From positions 2,232,001 to 2,296,000 of the forward strand of contig NZ_CP016033.1 in the NCBI RefSeq assembly GCF_001663175.1: 64,000 nucleotides of DNA, written 5' to 3'. The notes beneath the pieces are model-generated. The model made no database searches. It was given only the letters and a program-made list of their open reading frames with translations, and was not told where the DNA came from. Shown here piece by piece: positions 44,175-52,104 of the stretch. Both the position numbers and the translations under genes were made by a program. Position 1 is the stretch's first letter; every line of letters begins with the position of its first letter. The DNA is from Erythrobacter neustonensis. Its GTDB lineage: Bacteria > Pseudomonadota > Alphaproteobacteria > Sphingomonadales > Sphingomonadaceae.

Positions 44175-46910
44175 ATGAACCGAATGATCGAGACAGGCGC
44201 GATGCCCGTCGTTGGCAATCCTGTTTCCGCACGCCCGGCGCTCAGGCTGGCAAGCCTTCTGGCCTGTGGTTCGATCCTCGCAGGGATGCCCGCGCTCGCG
44301 CATGCGCAGACTGCGCCGGTGCCTGCGCCGTCAGCCACGCCCACACCTGCGCCCGCAGCAACTCCGGCGCCCGTCGCACCGCGCGGCAGCATCATCCAGT
44401 CGATCAGCGTGGTTGGCGCCGAACGGCTCGAAGCGAGCACGATCCTCAGCTATATCCGGCTGCGCGTTGGCCAGGAATACACTTCTGCCGGCGCCGACGA
44501 GGCGCTCAAGGATCTTGGCGCGACCGAATTGTTCGCCAACTTCTCGATCCGCAATGATGCGGGCAACGTGGTGATCAACGTCACCGAAAACCCGGTGATC
44601 AACCGCATCGTTCTGGAAGGCAACAGCCGCCTCAAGAACGACAAGATCCTGCCCGAAATCAAGCTCGCACCGCGTCAGATCTTCACCCGTTCCAAGGTGC
44701 GCGCCGACGTTGCGCGCATCATCGAGCTCTACAAGCGTCAGGGCCGGTTCGCCGCGCAGGTCGAGCCCAAGATGGTGCAGCTGCCGCAGAACCGCGTCGA
44801 TATCGTGTTCGAAATCACCGAAGGGCCCAAGTCCAAGGTTCGCCAGATCAACATCCTCGGTAACGAAAAGTTCTCCGATGGCGATCTGCGCGGCGAAATG
44901 GTGACCAAGCAGGCGCGCGTCACCAGCTTCTTCAGCTCGAACACCAGCTACGATCCCGATCGTCTCGCCTTCGACCAGCAGAAGCTGCGCCAGTTCTACC
45001 TCACCGAAGGTTATGCCGATTTCCGCGTGGTTTCGGCCGTGGCCGAGCTCACGCCCGACCAGCGCGACTTCATCATCACCTACGTGGTGGAAGAGGGTGA
45101 GCGCTACCAGTTCGGCGAGGTGAAGGTCGACAGCCAGCTGCGCGACTTCGACAGCGACGTGATGAGCACGCAGCTGCCGATGAAGGAAGGCGATTTCTAC
45201 AACGCCAAGACGGTCGAAGACACGGTCGAGCAGCTGACCGAGCTGGCGGGCCGCTATGGCTATGCCTTTGCCGATGTGCAGCCGCGATTCCGGCGCGATC
45301 CCGAAAACCGCAAGATGAACGTGACCTTCAATCTGCGCGAAGCGCCGCGGGTCTATGTCGAGCGGGTGGACATCAACGGCAACACGCTGACGCAGGACAA
45401 GGTCGTGCGCCGCGAATTCCGTTTGGCCGAGGGCGACGCGTTCAACTCGCTGGGCGTTCAGCGCACCACCGCACGCATCAACTCGCTCGCCTATTTCCAG
45501 GAAAACTTCGAGGTCAAGCAGGTCGAAGGCAGCGCGCCCGACCGTATCATCCTTGAAGCCAACGTCGAGGAACGCCCCACCGGCGAATTGCAGTTCTCGG
45601 CCGGTTTCTCGTCGATCGAACAGTTCATTCTTGCCGGCAGCATCCGTCAGCGCAACTTCCGCGGGCGCGGGCAGACTGTCGGGCTGAGCATCAACTATTC
45701 GCAGTTCTCGCGTTCGGCGCAGGTCAGCTTCTCCGACCCCTATATCTTCGACCGCAACATTTCGGGCGGTTTCGATATCTATCGTCGCGATTTCAACAGC
45801 TTCAACTTCACCGGCAACGACCGCAACACGACCTTCCAGCAGGCCACCACGGGCATGTCGCTGCGCGCGGGTGTGCCGTTGACCGAATACATGTCGCTGG
45901 TGGGCAGCTACACGCTCAACTACGATGATGTGTCGCTGGACGAGAACCTGTTCTTCACCGACGTCAACGGCGACGGGGTGACCGAATGCGATCCGCTGCG
46001 CGCGGGCCGGTTCCTGTGCGATGCGATCGGTGAGCGATTGAGCTCGATCGTGGGGCTCAGCCTCAACTACAACTCGCTCAATTCGCGCATCCGCCCGTCG
46101 CGCGGACGCACGGTGTCGCTCAGCGCGGAATTCGCAGGGCTGGGCGGAGATGTGCGCTATGCGCGCTTCCGCGGGCGTGCGCAGCAGTTCTGGAACGTGG
46201 GCAACTCGGGCTTCATCTTCTCGCTGCTGGCCGAGGGCGGAACGATCATTCCGCTGCAGGAACGCGAAGGCGCGGGCGTCGATGACGTGCTGCTGACCGA
46301 CCGCTTCTTCCTTGGCGAACCGCAGTTCCGCGGGTTTGCAATCCGCGGCGTGGGCCCGCGCATCCTGACGCAGGTGTCGCTGCTCAACAACGCGGGCAAC
46401 CCGATCCTCGATGCGAACGGCAACCCCACTTACGACACGGTGCGCGAGAACAACCGCGACGACGCGATCGGCGGGCGCAACTATTACCTTGGCCGCGCCG
46501 AGCTCGAAATTCCGCTGGGCAGCGGCGCGCGCGATCTGGGCCTGCGGCCGTCGATCTGGGCCGACGTCGGCGCCCTGTGGGGTGTCGAGACGCCGGTCCT
46601 GACGGTCAACCCTGCCGGCACGCAGCAACGCGACGCCAATGGCGTGCTGCTGTATCAGACCGCATCGGGCAGCATCACCACCAATGCCACCGAGGCTGAC
46701 GGCACGGTCAACCGCCGGGCGATCGTCCCGGGTTCGAACATCCGCGAACTCTTCCTCGGCAATTCGCCCAGTCCGCGCGTCACCGCGGGGATCGGGGTCA
46801 ACTGGAACTCGCCCTTCGGACCTTTCCGCATCGACTTCTCCCAGACCATCCGCAAGGTCGAAGGGGATGACGAGCGGCGCTTTACCTTCAACGTAGGAAC
46901 CCAATTCTGA
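44175..46910 (+). CDS. bamA: Outer membrane protein assembly factor BamA
   Basis: This essential beta-barrel protein inserts other barrels into the outer membrane, 911 residues. A signal peptide (about 1-45, ending ALAHAQ) is followed by an unusually Ala/Pro-rich linker (about 46-72). Five POTRA repeats follow (about 75-500), starting IQSISVVGAERLEAS. The C-terminal 16-strand barrel contains the lid motif VRGY-like FRGFAIRGVGPR and ends ...RRFTFNVGTQF with terminal Phe, as expected. ompH overlaps the stop by 1 nt. Confidence 0.96.
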   Translation: MNRMIETGAMPVVGNPVSARPALRLASLLACGSILAGMPALAHAQTAPVPAPSATPTPAPAATPAPVAPRGSIIQSISVVGAERLEASTILSYIRLRVGQEYTSAGADEALKDLGATELFANFSIRNDAGNVVINVTENPVINRIVLEGNSRLKNDKILPEIKLAPRQIFTRSKVRADVARIIELYKRQGRFAAQVEPKMVQLPQNRVDIVFEITEGPKSKVRQINILGNEKFSDGDLRGEMVTKQARVTSFFSSNTSYDPDRLAFDQQKLRQFYLTEGYADFRVVSAVAELTPDQRDFIITYVVEEGERYQFGEVKVDSQLRDFDSDVMSTQLPMKEGDFYNAKTVEDTVEQLTELAGRYGYAFADVQPRFRRDPENRKMNVTFNLREAPRVYVERVDINGNTLTQDKVVRREFRLAEGDAFNSLGVQRTTARINSLAYFQENFEVKQVEGSAPDRIILEANVEERPTGELQFSAGFSSIEQFILAGSIRQRNFRGRGQTVGLSINYSQFSRSAQVSFSDPYIFDRNISGGFDIYRRDFNSFNFTGNDRNTTFQQATTGMSLRAGVPLTEYMSLVGSYTLNYDDVSLDENLFFTDVNGDGVTECDPLRAGRFLCDAIGERLSSIVGLSLNYNSLNSRIRPSRGRTVSLSAEFAGLGGDVRYARFRGRAQQFWNVGNSGFIFSLLAEGGTIIPLQEREGAGVDDVLLTDRFFLGEPQFRGFAIRGVGPRILTQVSLLNNAGNPILDANGNPTYDTVRENNRDDAIGGRNYYLGRAELEIPLGSGARDLGLRPSIWADVGALWGVETPVLTVNPAGTQQRDANGVLLYQTASGSITTNATEADGTVNRRAIVPGSNIRELFLGNSPSPRVTAGIGVNWNSPFGPFRIDFSQTIRKVEGDDERRFTFNVGTQF

Positions 46911-47599
46911 TGACACGTCTTGCCAAGCTTATTGCACCTGCCGGCCTGATCCTTGCCGTTGCTGCTGCTCTGCCCGCTCAGGCGCAGGTCACCGGCAAGC
47001 TGGCGACGGTCGATGTTTCGCGCACGATCATCGGCACCACCGCATTCCAGACCGCCTACGAGCAGGTGAACACCACCTATGCCGCGCAAGCCGAACTGCG
47101 CCGCACCAAGGCACAGGAGCGCCAGACCATGCTCGCCAAGTTCGACAAGAACGGCGACAAGCAGATCGACGAAACCGAACAGGCAGCGATGCAGAAGTCG
47201 GCCGATTTCGCCAAGCTGCAGACGGTCGACCAGGAAATCCAGGGCATCAACAACCAGATCGACGGCGCGCGGGTGTTCGCGGTCGAGCAGATCATTGCCC
47301 AGTATTCGGCGGCGCTTCAGGAAGTGACCACCAAGGAGCAGATCAAGCTGGTGCTCGATCCGTCGGCGCTGCTGTTCGCTCCACCCGAAGCCGACATCAC
47401 CACCAAGGTGACGGCAGCGCTCAACCTCAAGGTGCCTGCGGTCGGTGTTGTGCCGCCCGCCGGTTGGCAGCCCAGCCGTGACAGCGTGCAGGTCTATCAG
47501 GAAATCGCGCAGCGCCTCCAGCTGGCAGCACAGATCCAGGCCGCCCAGGCTGCGCAAGGCCAGCAGCAGGCAGCCCCTGCCGCACCGGCCGGTCGCTAA
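46910..47599 (+). CDS. OmpH/Skp family periplasmic chaperone
   Basis: This chaperone escorts unfolded outer-membrane proteins to BamA, 229 residues. A signal peptide (about 1-25, ending ALPAQAQ) leads to the conserved start VTGKLATVDVSRTI and a long, Gln/Lys-rich helical arm (about 60-150). A Gln/Ala-rich tail (QAAQAAQGQQQAAPAA) is longer than in E. coli Skp. The arm includes FDKNGDKQIDETE, which looks like a calcium-binding EF-hand loop, odd for this family. It overlaps bamA by 1 nt. Confidence 0.9.
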   Translation: MTRLAKLIAPAGLILAVAAALPAQAQVTGKLATVDVSRTIIGTTAFQTAYEQVNTTYAAQAELRRTKAQERQTMLAKFDKNGDKQIDETEQAAMQKSADFAKLQTVDQEIQGINNQIDGARVFAVEQIIAQYSAALQEVTTKEQIKLVLDPSALLFAPPEADITTKVTAALNLKVPAVGVVPPAGWQPSRDSVQVYQEIAQRLQLAAQIQAAQAAQGQQQAAPAAPAGR

Positions 47600-47623
47600 A
47601 CTGCGCGCGAGGAACAGCGACCG

Positions 47624-48100
47624 ATGAACGACACGGGTAGCATGCCGGCCGAGGTGCTGGATTACGACATCGTCAAGATCCTCAAGGCCTTGCCGCACCG
47701 CTACCCGCTGTTGCTGGTCGACCGGGTGAAGGCCATACAGCTGGGAGAGCGCATTCACGCGGTCAAGGCCGTGAGCATGAACGAGCAGTTCTTCCAGGGC
47801 CACTTCCCCGGTGCGCCGATCATGCCCGGGGTGCTCCAGATCGAGGCGCTGGCGCAGGCTGCGGGCATCCTCGGGATCGAAACGATGGAGCTGGCGGGCA
47901 CAGGCAAGCTTGTGATCTTCATGGGAATCGAGAACGCGAAGTTCCGCAGTCCCGTAACGCCGGGCTGTCTGCTCGATCTCCACGTCGAATTCACGCAGAG
48001 GCGCAGCCGCGTCTACAAGTTCAAGGGTATTGCCAGCGTCGAAGGCAAGACCACCTGCGAGGTCGAATTCACCGCGATGATGACCGATCCGCCCGCCTGA
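47624..48100 (+). CDS. fabZ: 3-hydroxyacyl-ACP dehydratase FabZ
   Basis: This hot-dog-fold dehydratase removes water from 3-hydroxyacyl-ACP during fatty acid elongation, 158 residues. The catalytic His60 lies in [14 protein letters not shown] and Glu74 in [23 protein letters not shown] near residue 25 is typical. It closes the bamA-ompH-fabZ run, 24 nt after ompH. No lpxD or lpxA is visible nearby. Confidence 0.96.
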   Translation: MNDTGSMPAEVLDYDIVKILKALPHRYPLLLVDRVKAIQLGERIHAVKAVSMNEQFFQGHFPGAPIMPGVLQIEALAQAAGILGIETMELAGTGKLVIFMGIENAKFRSPVTPGCLLDLHVEFTQRRSRVYKFKGIASVEGKTTCEVEFTAMMTDPPA

Positions 48101-48213
48101 TCGCGAGCGGCAACATCGAAGGTTGCATTGCGCCGTTTTCGCCACTAAGGCGCGCGCTTCCAATTCATAGCACCGCCGGTCGGCACCGGCGAAAGCTGAC
48201 AAGGACACACGAC

Positions 48214-48438
48214 ATGAAGACCGAAGGTCACCCCGATTACCACATGATCACGGTCAAGATGACCGACGGCACCGAGTTCCAGACGCGTTCGACCTGGGGC
48301 AAGGAAGGCGATGTGCTCGCGCTCGATATCGATCCGCTGAGCCACCCTGCTTGGACCGGCGGCAAGCAGCAGGTTTCCGAAGGTGGCCGTGTGGCCCAGT
48401 TCAACAAGCGTTTCGGCGGCCTTACTCTCAAGAAGTAA
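48214..48438 (+). CDS. rpmE: 50S ribosomal protein L31
   Basis: This large-subunit ribosomal protein has 74 residues. It reads [38 protein letters not shown] and ends [12 protein letters not shown] [12 protein letters not shown]. The four zinc-binding cysteines of the C+ type are absent, as usual in many alphaproteobacterial L31 proteins. ATG 48214 follows AAGGA by 8 nt. A terminator lies downstream. Confidence 0.95.
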   Translation: MKTEGHPDYHMITVKMTDGTEFQTRSTWGKEGDVLALDIDPLSHPAWTGGKQQVSEGGRVAQFNKRFGGLTLKK

Positions 48439-48481
48439 GTTCGATCACAAGCTGCGCAGTCCTTCGGGGCTGTAACGAGGA

Positions 48482-48507
48482 AGGCGGGCTGACGGGCTCG
48501 CCTTTTT
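48482..48507 (+). terminator. Intrinsic terminator after rpmE
   Basis: AGGCGGGC (48482-48489) pairs with GCTCGCCT (48496-48503) with one G-U pair, followed by five T ending at 48507. It lies 44 nt past the rpmE stop and also ends the convergent oxygenase gene. Confidence 0.85.
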
Positions 48508-48519
48508 CGTTTCCGGAGG

Positions 48520-49173
48520 TCACCCCTGCCAGGGGCGCTCGCGATACCATTTGGTGATCACGTATTTCACGCCTTGGCGCACCTTCATCCCGTGATGGAT
48601 CGTCGCCGGGTTGACGCCGCCGACCGTCTCGCCGGAGGCGGGGGCGTGGCGGTTGTTCCAGCACAGCAATTTGCCGGCTTCCGGCTGAAAGGTCTTGTCC
48701 AGCGCCTTGAACCGCGTCGCGCCGCCCGCTTCGACATCGTTGAGATAGACCATGAAAGTCCACGTGCGGTTGCCCGACAGCGCGCAATATCTGTCGTAAT
48801 CGCGTCCGCCCGGGGTGAAATAGTCGGTATGCGGCTTGAACTCCTGCCCCTTGGCATAGCGCTGGCCCTGCAGTGGCTCGCCATAGGCAGGGTCGATCCC
48901 CGACAGCGTGGTCAATAGCGCTTCGATCGCCTGCACTTCGGCCAGATGTGCGGCCAGATCACAGGTCTCGCTGGTGCGGAAGGCGGCATCGCCATTGTCG
49001 TCGGCGATGGTCGAGGGGCGGCGACCGGCATCGATCAGCGCAATCAACGCTTCGGCCAGCGGCTTTGCGACAAAGCCACGTTGCTGAAAGATTTCGGCCT
49101 TGGCGGTGGGCACGCGCTGCATCGCCTTGGTCGCGGCAAGCCGGGCGGCAACAGAATCGCTCATCATCGACAT
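48520..49173 (-). CDS. 2OG-Fe(II) oxygenase, prolyl 4-hydroxylase-like
   Basis: This dioxygenase uses 2-oxoglutarate and Fe(II), about 217 residues. The metal triad is HTD (His115, Asp117) and His194 in IHHGMKV; Lys203 in VKYVITKWYRE should bind 2-oxoglutarate. NRTWTFMVYLNDVEAGGATRF is typical of P4Hc proteins. Bacterial members hydroxylate prolines in proteins such as EF-Tu, but the target here is unknown. Starts at 49209, 49173 and 49164 are all possible; no strong ribosome site decides. Confidence 0.87.
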   Translation of the reverse strand: MSMMSDSVAARLAATKAMQRVPTAKAEIFQQRGFVAKPLAEALIALIDAGRRPSTIADDNGDAAFRTSETCDLAAHLAEVQAIEALLTTLSGIDPAYGEPLQGQRYAKGQEFKPHTDYFTPGGRDYDRYCALSGNRTWTFMVYLNDVEAGGATRFKALDKTFQPEAGKLLCWNNRHAPASGETVGGVNPATIHHGMKVRQGVKYVITKWYRERPWQG

Positions 49174-49402
49174 GGACGGCGACGATATATCCCGCGAACC
49201 GTCAGGCAATCATTTTGGCGCAACGTAAGAATCTTGCGCTAAATCTTGCGGTGCGCAGTTTTCGCTTCCCTTGGGCAAGGCTTTGTGCAAGAGGCGCGCC
49301 TCCCGTGCAACCACGCTTGACGGTGTTGCTGCCATGCGTAAACGGCCCTCATCAAGCGGGCTTGGCAGCGACCGGAACGGTGGTATGCAAGCAGGGGTGT
49401 GT

Positions 49403-49480
49403 GGCGATCGTAGCTCAGTTGGTTAGAGCGCCGGTTTGTGGTACCGGAGGTCGGGGGTTCGAGACCCCTCGATCGCCCCA
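49403..49480 (+). tRNA. tRNA-His (anticodon GTG)
   Basis: The extra 5' G (49403) typical of tRNA-His pairs with C73. Acceptor GCGATCG/CGATCGC, anticodon loop TTGTGGT with GTG, T-loop TTCGAGA and encoded CCA complete it. It stands alone between the oxygenase gene and the leucine-type dehydrogenase gene. Confidence 0.96.
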
Positions 49481-49527
49481 TTTTCCCCCTGCTGCTGTCA
49501 TAGTCTGCCACCCACAGGGGAGACGAC

Positions 49528-50595
49528 ATGACCGCATTCTGGGCCGAGCCCGATTTCGACGCGCATGAACTTGTGCAGCTGGTCCATGACCGGGCGAGCG
49601 GGCTGACCGCGATCATCGCCGTCCACTCCACCCATCTCGGCCCTGCCGCGGGCGGCACCCGTTTCTGGCATTACAACGATCCCGCCGGTGCGATGCGCGA
49701 TGTGCTGCGTCTGTCGCGCGGGATGAGCTACAAGAACGCGATGGCAGGCCTGCCGATGGGCGGCGGCAAGGCTGTTATCCTCGCGGATGAACAGCGCACC
49801 AAGACCCCCGAACTGCTCGCTGCGTTCGGCGATGCGGTCGAAGGTCTGGGCGGGCGTTACGTGACCGCCGAAGACGTCGGGATTTCCGAGGCCGACATGG
49901 TCGCCGTGTCGCAGCGCACCGCGCATGTCTCCGGCCTCCCTGTCGAAGGCGCAGGCCGCGCGGGCGGCGATCCGGGTCCGTTCACGGCTCACGGTATCTA
50001 TCTCGGCATCAAGGCCGCTGTGCGCCACAAGCTGGGCAAGGACAGCGTGGCCGGCGTGCATGTGGCCTTGCAGGGCACGGGCAGCGTCGGCGGCGGTGTG
50101 GCGCGGTTGCTGGCCAAGGACGGCGCGAAGCTGACGCTCGCCGATATCGATCAGGCCCGCGCCTCGGCCTTGGCGGCCGAGCTTGGGGGCGTGGCTGTGG
50201 CCAGCGATGCGATCATGGGCACGGCCTGCGATGTCTTCAGCCCCAATGCTCTGGGCGCGATTCTTGACGATGCGGGGATTGCCGCGCTCGACTGCGCAAT
50301 CGTTGCCGGCGGGGCGAACAACCAGCTGGCCCGTCCGGAGCACGGCGCGAAGCTTGCCGCGCGCGGCATTCTCTATGCGCCCGACTATGTCATCAACGCC
50401 GGCGGCATCATTTCGGTCGCGACCGAATACCTTGCCCGCCGCGATGGCCGCGATGGTGGTATCGCCGAGGTCGACGCGCTGATTGCACAGATCCCCGGAC
50501 GGCTCGAAACGATCTGGGCCGAGAGCGATGCCAGCGGCCTCACCGCCGATGAGGTCGCCGACCGGATGGCGCAAAAGCTGATCGGGCGCGGCTGA
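49528..50595 (+). CDS. Leu/Phe/Val-type amino acid dehydrogenase
   Basis: This NAD-dependent enzyme removes the amino group from a hydrophobic amino acid, 355 residues. GGTRFWHY, YKNAMAGLPMGGGKAVIL hold the catalytic lysines (Lys69, Lys81). A Rossmann domain follows (VALQGTGSVGGGVARLL near 178). The best guess is leucine or valine dehydrogenase; the substrate pocket cannot be read. The start ATG 49528 follows GGGAGACG. It is 110 nt before ccmC, with no clear functional link. Confidence 0.9.
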   Translation: MTAFWAEPDFDAHELVQLVHDRASGLTAIIAVHSTHLGPAAGGTRFWHYNDPAGAMRDVLRLSRGMSYKNAMAGLPMGGGKAVILADEQRTKTPELLAAFGDAVEGLGGRYVTAEDVGISEADMVAVSQRTAHVSGLPVEGAGRAGGDPGPFTAHGIYLGIKAAVRHKLGKDSVAGVHVALQGTGSVGGGVARLLAKDGAKLTLADIDQARASALAAELGGVAVASDAIMGTACDVFSPNALGAILDDAGIAALDCAIVAGGANNQLARPEHGAKLAARGILYAPDYVINAGGIISVATEYLARRDGRDGGIAEVDALIAQIPGRLETIWAESDASGLTADEVADRMAQKLIGRG

Positions 50596-50705
50596 TTGCG
50601 CAAGGCCGGGGAGGGCGGAGCGGCGGGAACGAATCCGCCCTGTCGTCATTTGCTCTCTTGTCGGCAGCGGGTGTAAGGCTACAAGCCGCTGCGACAGACA
50701 AAACC

Positions 50706-51464
50706 ATGCACATCTACGCAAACCCGACCCGATTCCTGCGTCTTGCCAATTGGCTGACCCCGCTCCTGTTCTGGAGCGGGCTGGTCTTGTCGCTGGGCGC
50801 GGTGGCGTGGGGGCTGTTCATGGTGCCGCCCGACCGCCTGATGGGCGATACCGTGCGGATCCTGTTCATCCATGTTCCTGCCGCCTGGCTCGGCATGGGG
50901 GGCTGGGCCGGGATTGCGATTTCCTCGGCGATGCTGCTGATCTGGAAGCACCCGCTGGCCGCCATCGCCGCGCGCGCGATCGCGGTGCCGGGGATGGTGT
51001 TTTGCGCGGTCTGTCTGGCCACCGGCTCTATCTGGGGGCGCCCGACCTGGGGCACCTGGTGGGAGTGGGACGGGCGGTTGACCTCGATGCTGGTGCTGCT
51101 GTTCCTTTATGCCGGCTACATCGCGCTGACCGAGGCGGCAGAGCAGGAAGGCTCGTCGAGCAAGATCGCCGCGATCTTCGGGCTGGTCGGCGCGGTCAAC
51201 GTGCCGATCATCAACCGGTCGGTGGTGTGGTGGAATTCGCTCCATCAGCCGTCCAGCATCACGCTGGGCAAAAGCGCCATTCAGGGCACGTTCCTTGTTC
51301 CGCTGCTGGTTGCGGTGGTGGGCTTTTCGCTGTTGTTCGGCGCGCTCGTGCTGATGCGGATGCGCGCGCTGATCGCGCAGGCGCAGGTCGAGGCCCGTTT
51401 GCGTCGCCGCGCGCTCGATGACGATGCGCCGGCGCCCACGCACGCCGTGGCCGAGGCGCTGTGA
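50706..51464 (+). CDS. ccmC: Heme exporter protein CcmC
   Basis: CcmC handles haem at the periplasmic face and loads it on CcmE in System I cytochrome c maturation, 252 residues. Six membrane segments carry the tryptophan-rich WWEWDGRLTSM motif flanked by conserved His residues (FIHVPAAWLGM, SLHQPSS). It starts the ccmCDEFGHI cluster. Its stop overlaps ccmD (TGATG). ATG 50706 is chosen; a frame back to 50658 adds non-family residues. Confidence 0.95.
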   Translation: MHIYANPTRFLRLANWLTPLLFWSGLVLSLGAVAWGLFMVPPDRLMGDTVRILFIHVPAAWLGMGGWAGIAISSAMLLIWKHPLAAIAARAIAVPGMVFCAVCLATGSIWGRPTWGTWWEWDGRLTSMLVLLFLYAGYIALTEAAEQEGSSSKIAAIFGLVGAVNVPIINRSVVWWNSLHQPSSITLGKSAIQGTFLVPLLVAVVGFSLLFGALVLMRMRALIAQAQVEARLRRRALDDDAPAPTHAVAEAL

Positions 51465-51619
51465 TGCGCGAGAGTTTGAACCAGTGGGATTTCGTCTGGC
51501 TCGCCTACGGTGTGGCCGGCGCTGCGCTCGCCTTGCTGATCATCTGGTCCTGGCGGTCGATGATCGCTGCCGAAGCGCGCCGTGATGCCAGTCGCAAACG
51601 CGTGAAGGACAAGCCATGA
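51464..51619 (+). CDS. ccmD: Heme exporter protein CcmD
   Basis: A 51-residue single-span membrane protein, below the size most gene finders report. It reads MRESLNQWDFVWLAYGVAGA then a hydrophobic stretch LALLIIWSW and a basic, Arg/Lys-rich C-terminus (ARRDASRKRVKDKP), as in other CcmD. It stabilises the CcmABC-CcmE complex. It overlaps ccmC by 1 nt and ccmE by 4 nt, so all three are translationally coupled. Confidence 0.9.
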   Translation: MRESLNQWDFVWLAYGVAGAALALLIIWSWRSMIAAEARRDASRKRVKDKP

Positions 51620-52077
51620 AGGCCAAGCATCAGCGTCTGGTTCTGGTGGTGATTGCACTGATTGCAATCGTCGGAGCAGGCCTGCTCGCGGCGTGGTCCC
51701 TGCGCAATCAGGCGAATTATTTCTACCTTCCCGAACAGATGGCCGCGACGCCCCCGGAAGTGGGGCAGGCAGTGCGGCTGGGCGGCATGGTGCAGGCCGG
51801 ATCGATCAAGACCGCGGCAGACGGCGTGACGGTCGACTTCATGGTCACGGGCAACACCACCGATGCCATTCCGGTGCGCTACACCGGCATTCTGCCCGAT
51901 CTCTTCGTCGAAAACTCGGGCGTTGTCGCCGAAGGCAGCCTTGGCGCGGACGGCGTGTTCATCGCCACCAACCTGCTCGCCAAGCATGATGAGAATTACG
52001 TGCCCAAGGAGCTTGAAGGCATGGGCACGGCGCAGGCCGCGAAGGTCGCGGCCGAAACCACGGTCGGGCTCGATTAA
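51616..52077 (+). CDS. ccmE: Cytochrome c maturation protein CcmE (haem chaperone)
   Basis: CcmE carries haem covalently to the CcmF/H ligase, 153 residues. It has an N-terminal membrane anchor (about 9-28) and a periplasmic OB-fold domain. The haem-binding His124 is in LLAKHDENYVP, the conserved family motif. It overlaps ccmD by 4 nt; ccmF follows after 27 nt. Confidence 0.95.
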   Translation: MKAKHQRLVLVVIALIAIVGAGLLAAWSLRNQANYFYLPEQMAATPPEVGQAVRLGGMVQAGSIKTAADGVTVDFMVTGNTTDAIPVRYTGILPDLFVENSGVVAEGSLGADGVFIATNLLAKHDENYVPKELEGMGTAQAAKVAAETTVGLD

Positions 52078-52104
52078 CCGCGTGACACAGGCAAGGGCGA
52101 AGCA

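Noticed and set aside
44331..46916. 861-codon antisense frame across bamA
   Set aside because: It mirrors a certain BamA gene and lacks any recognisable domain or ribosome site.
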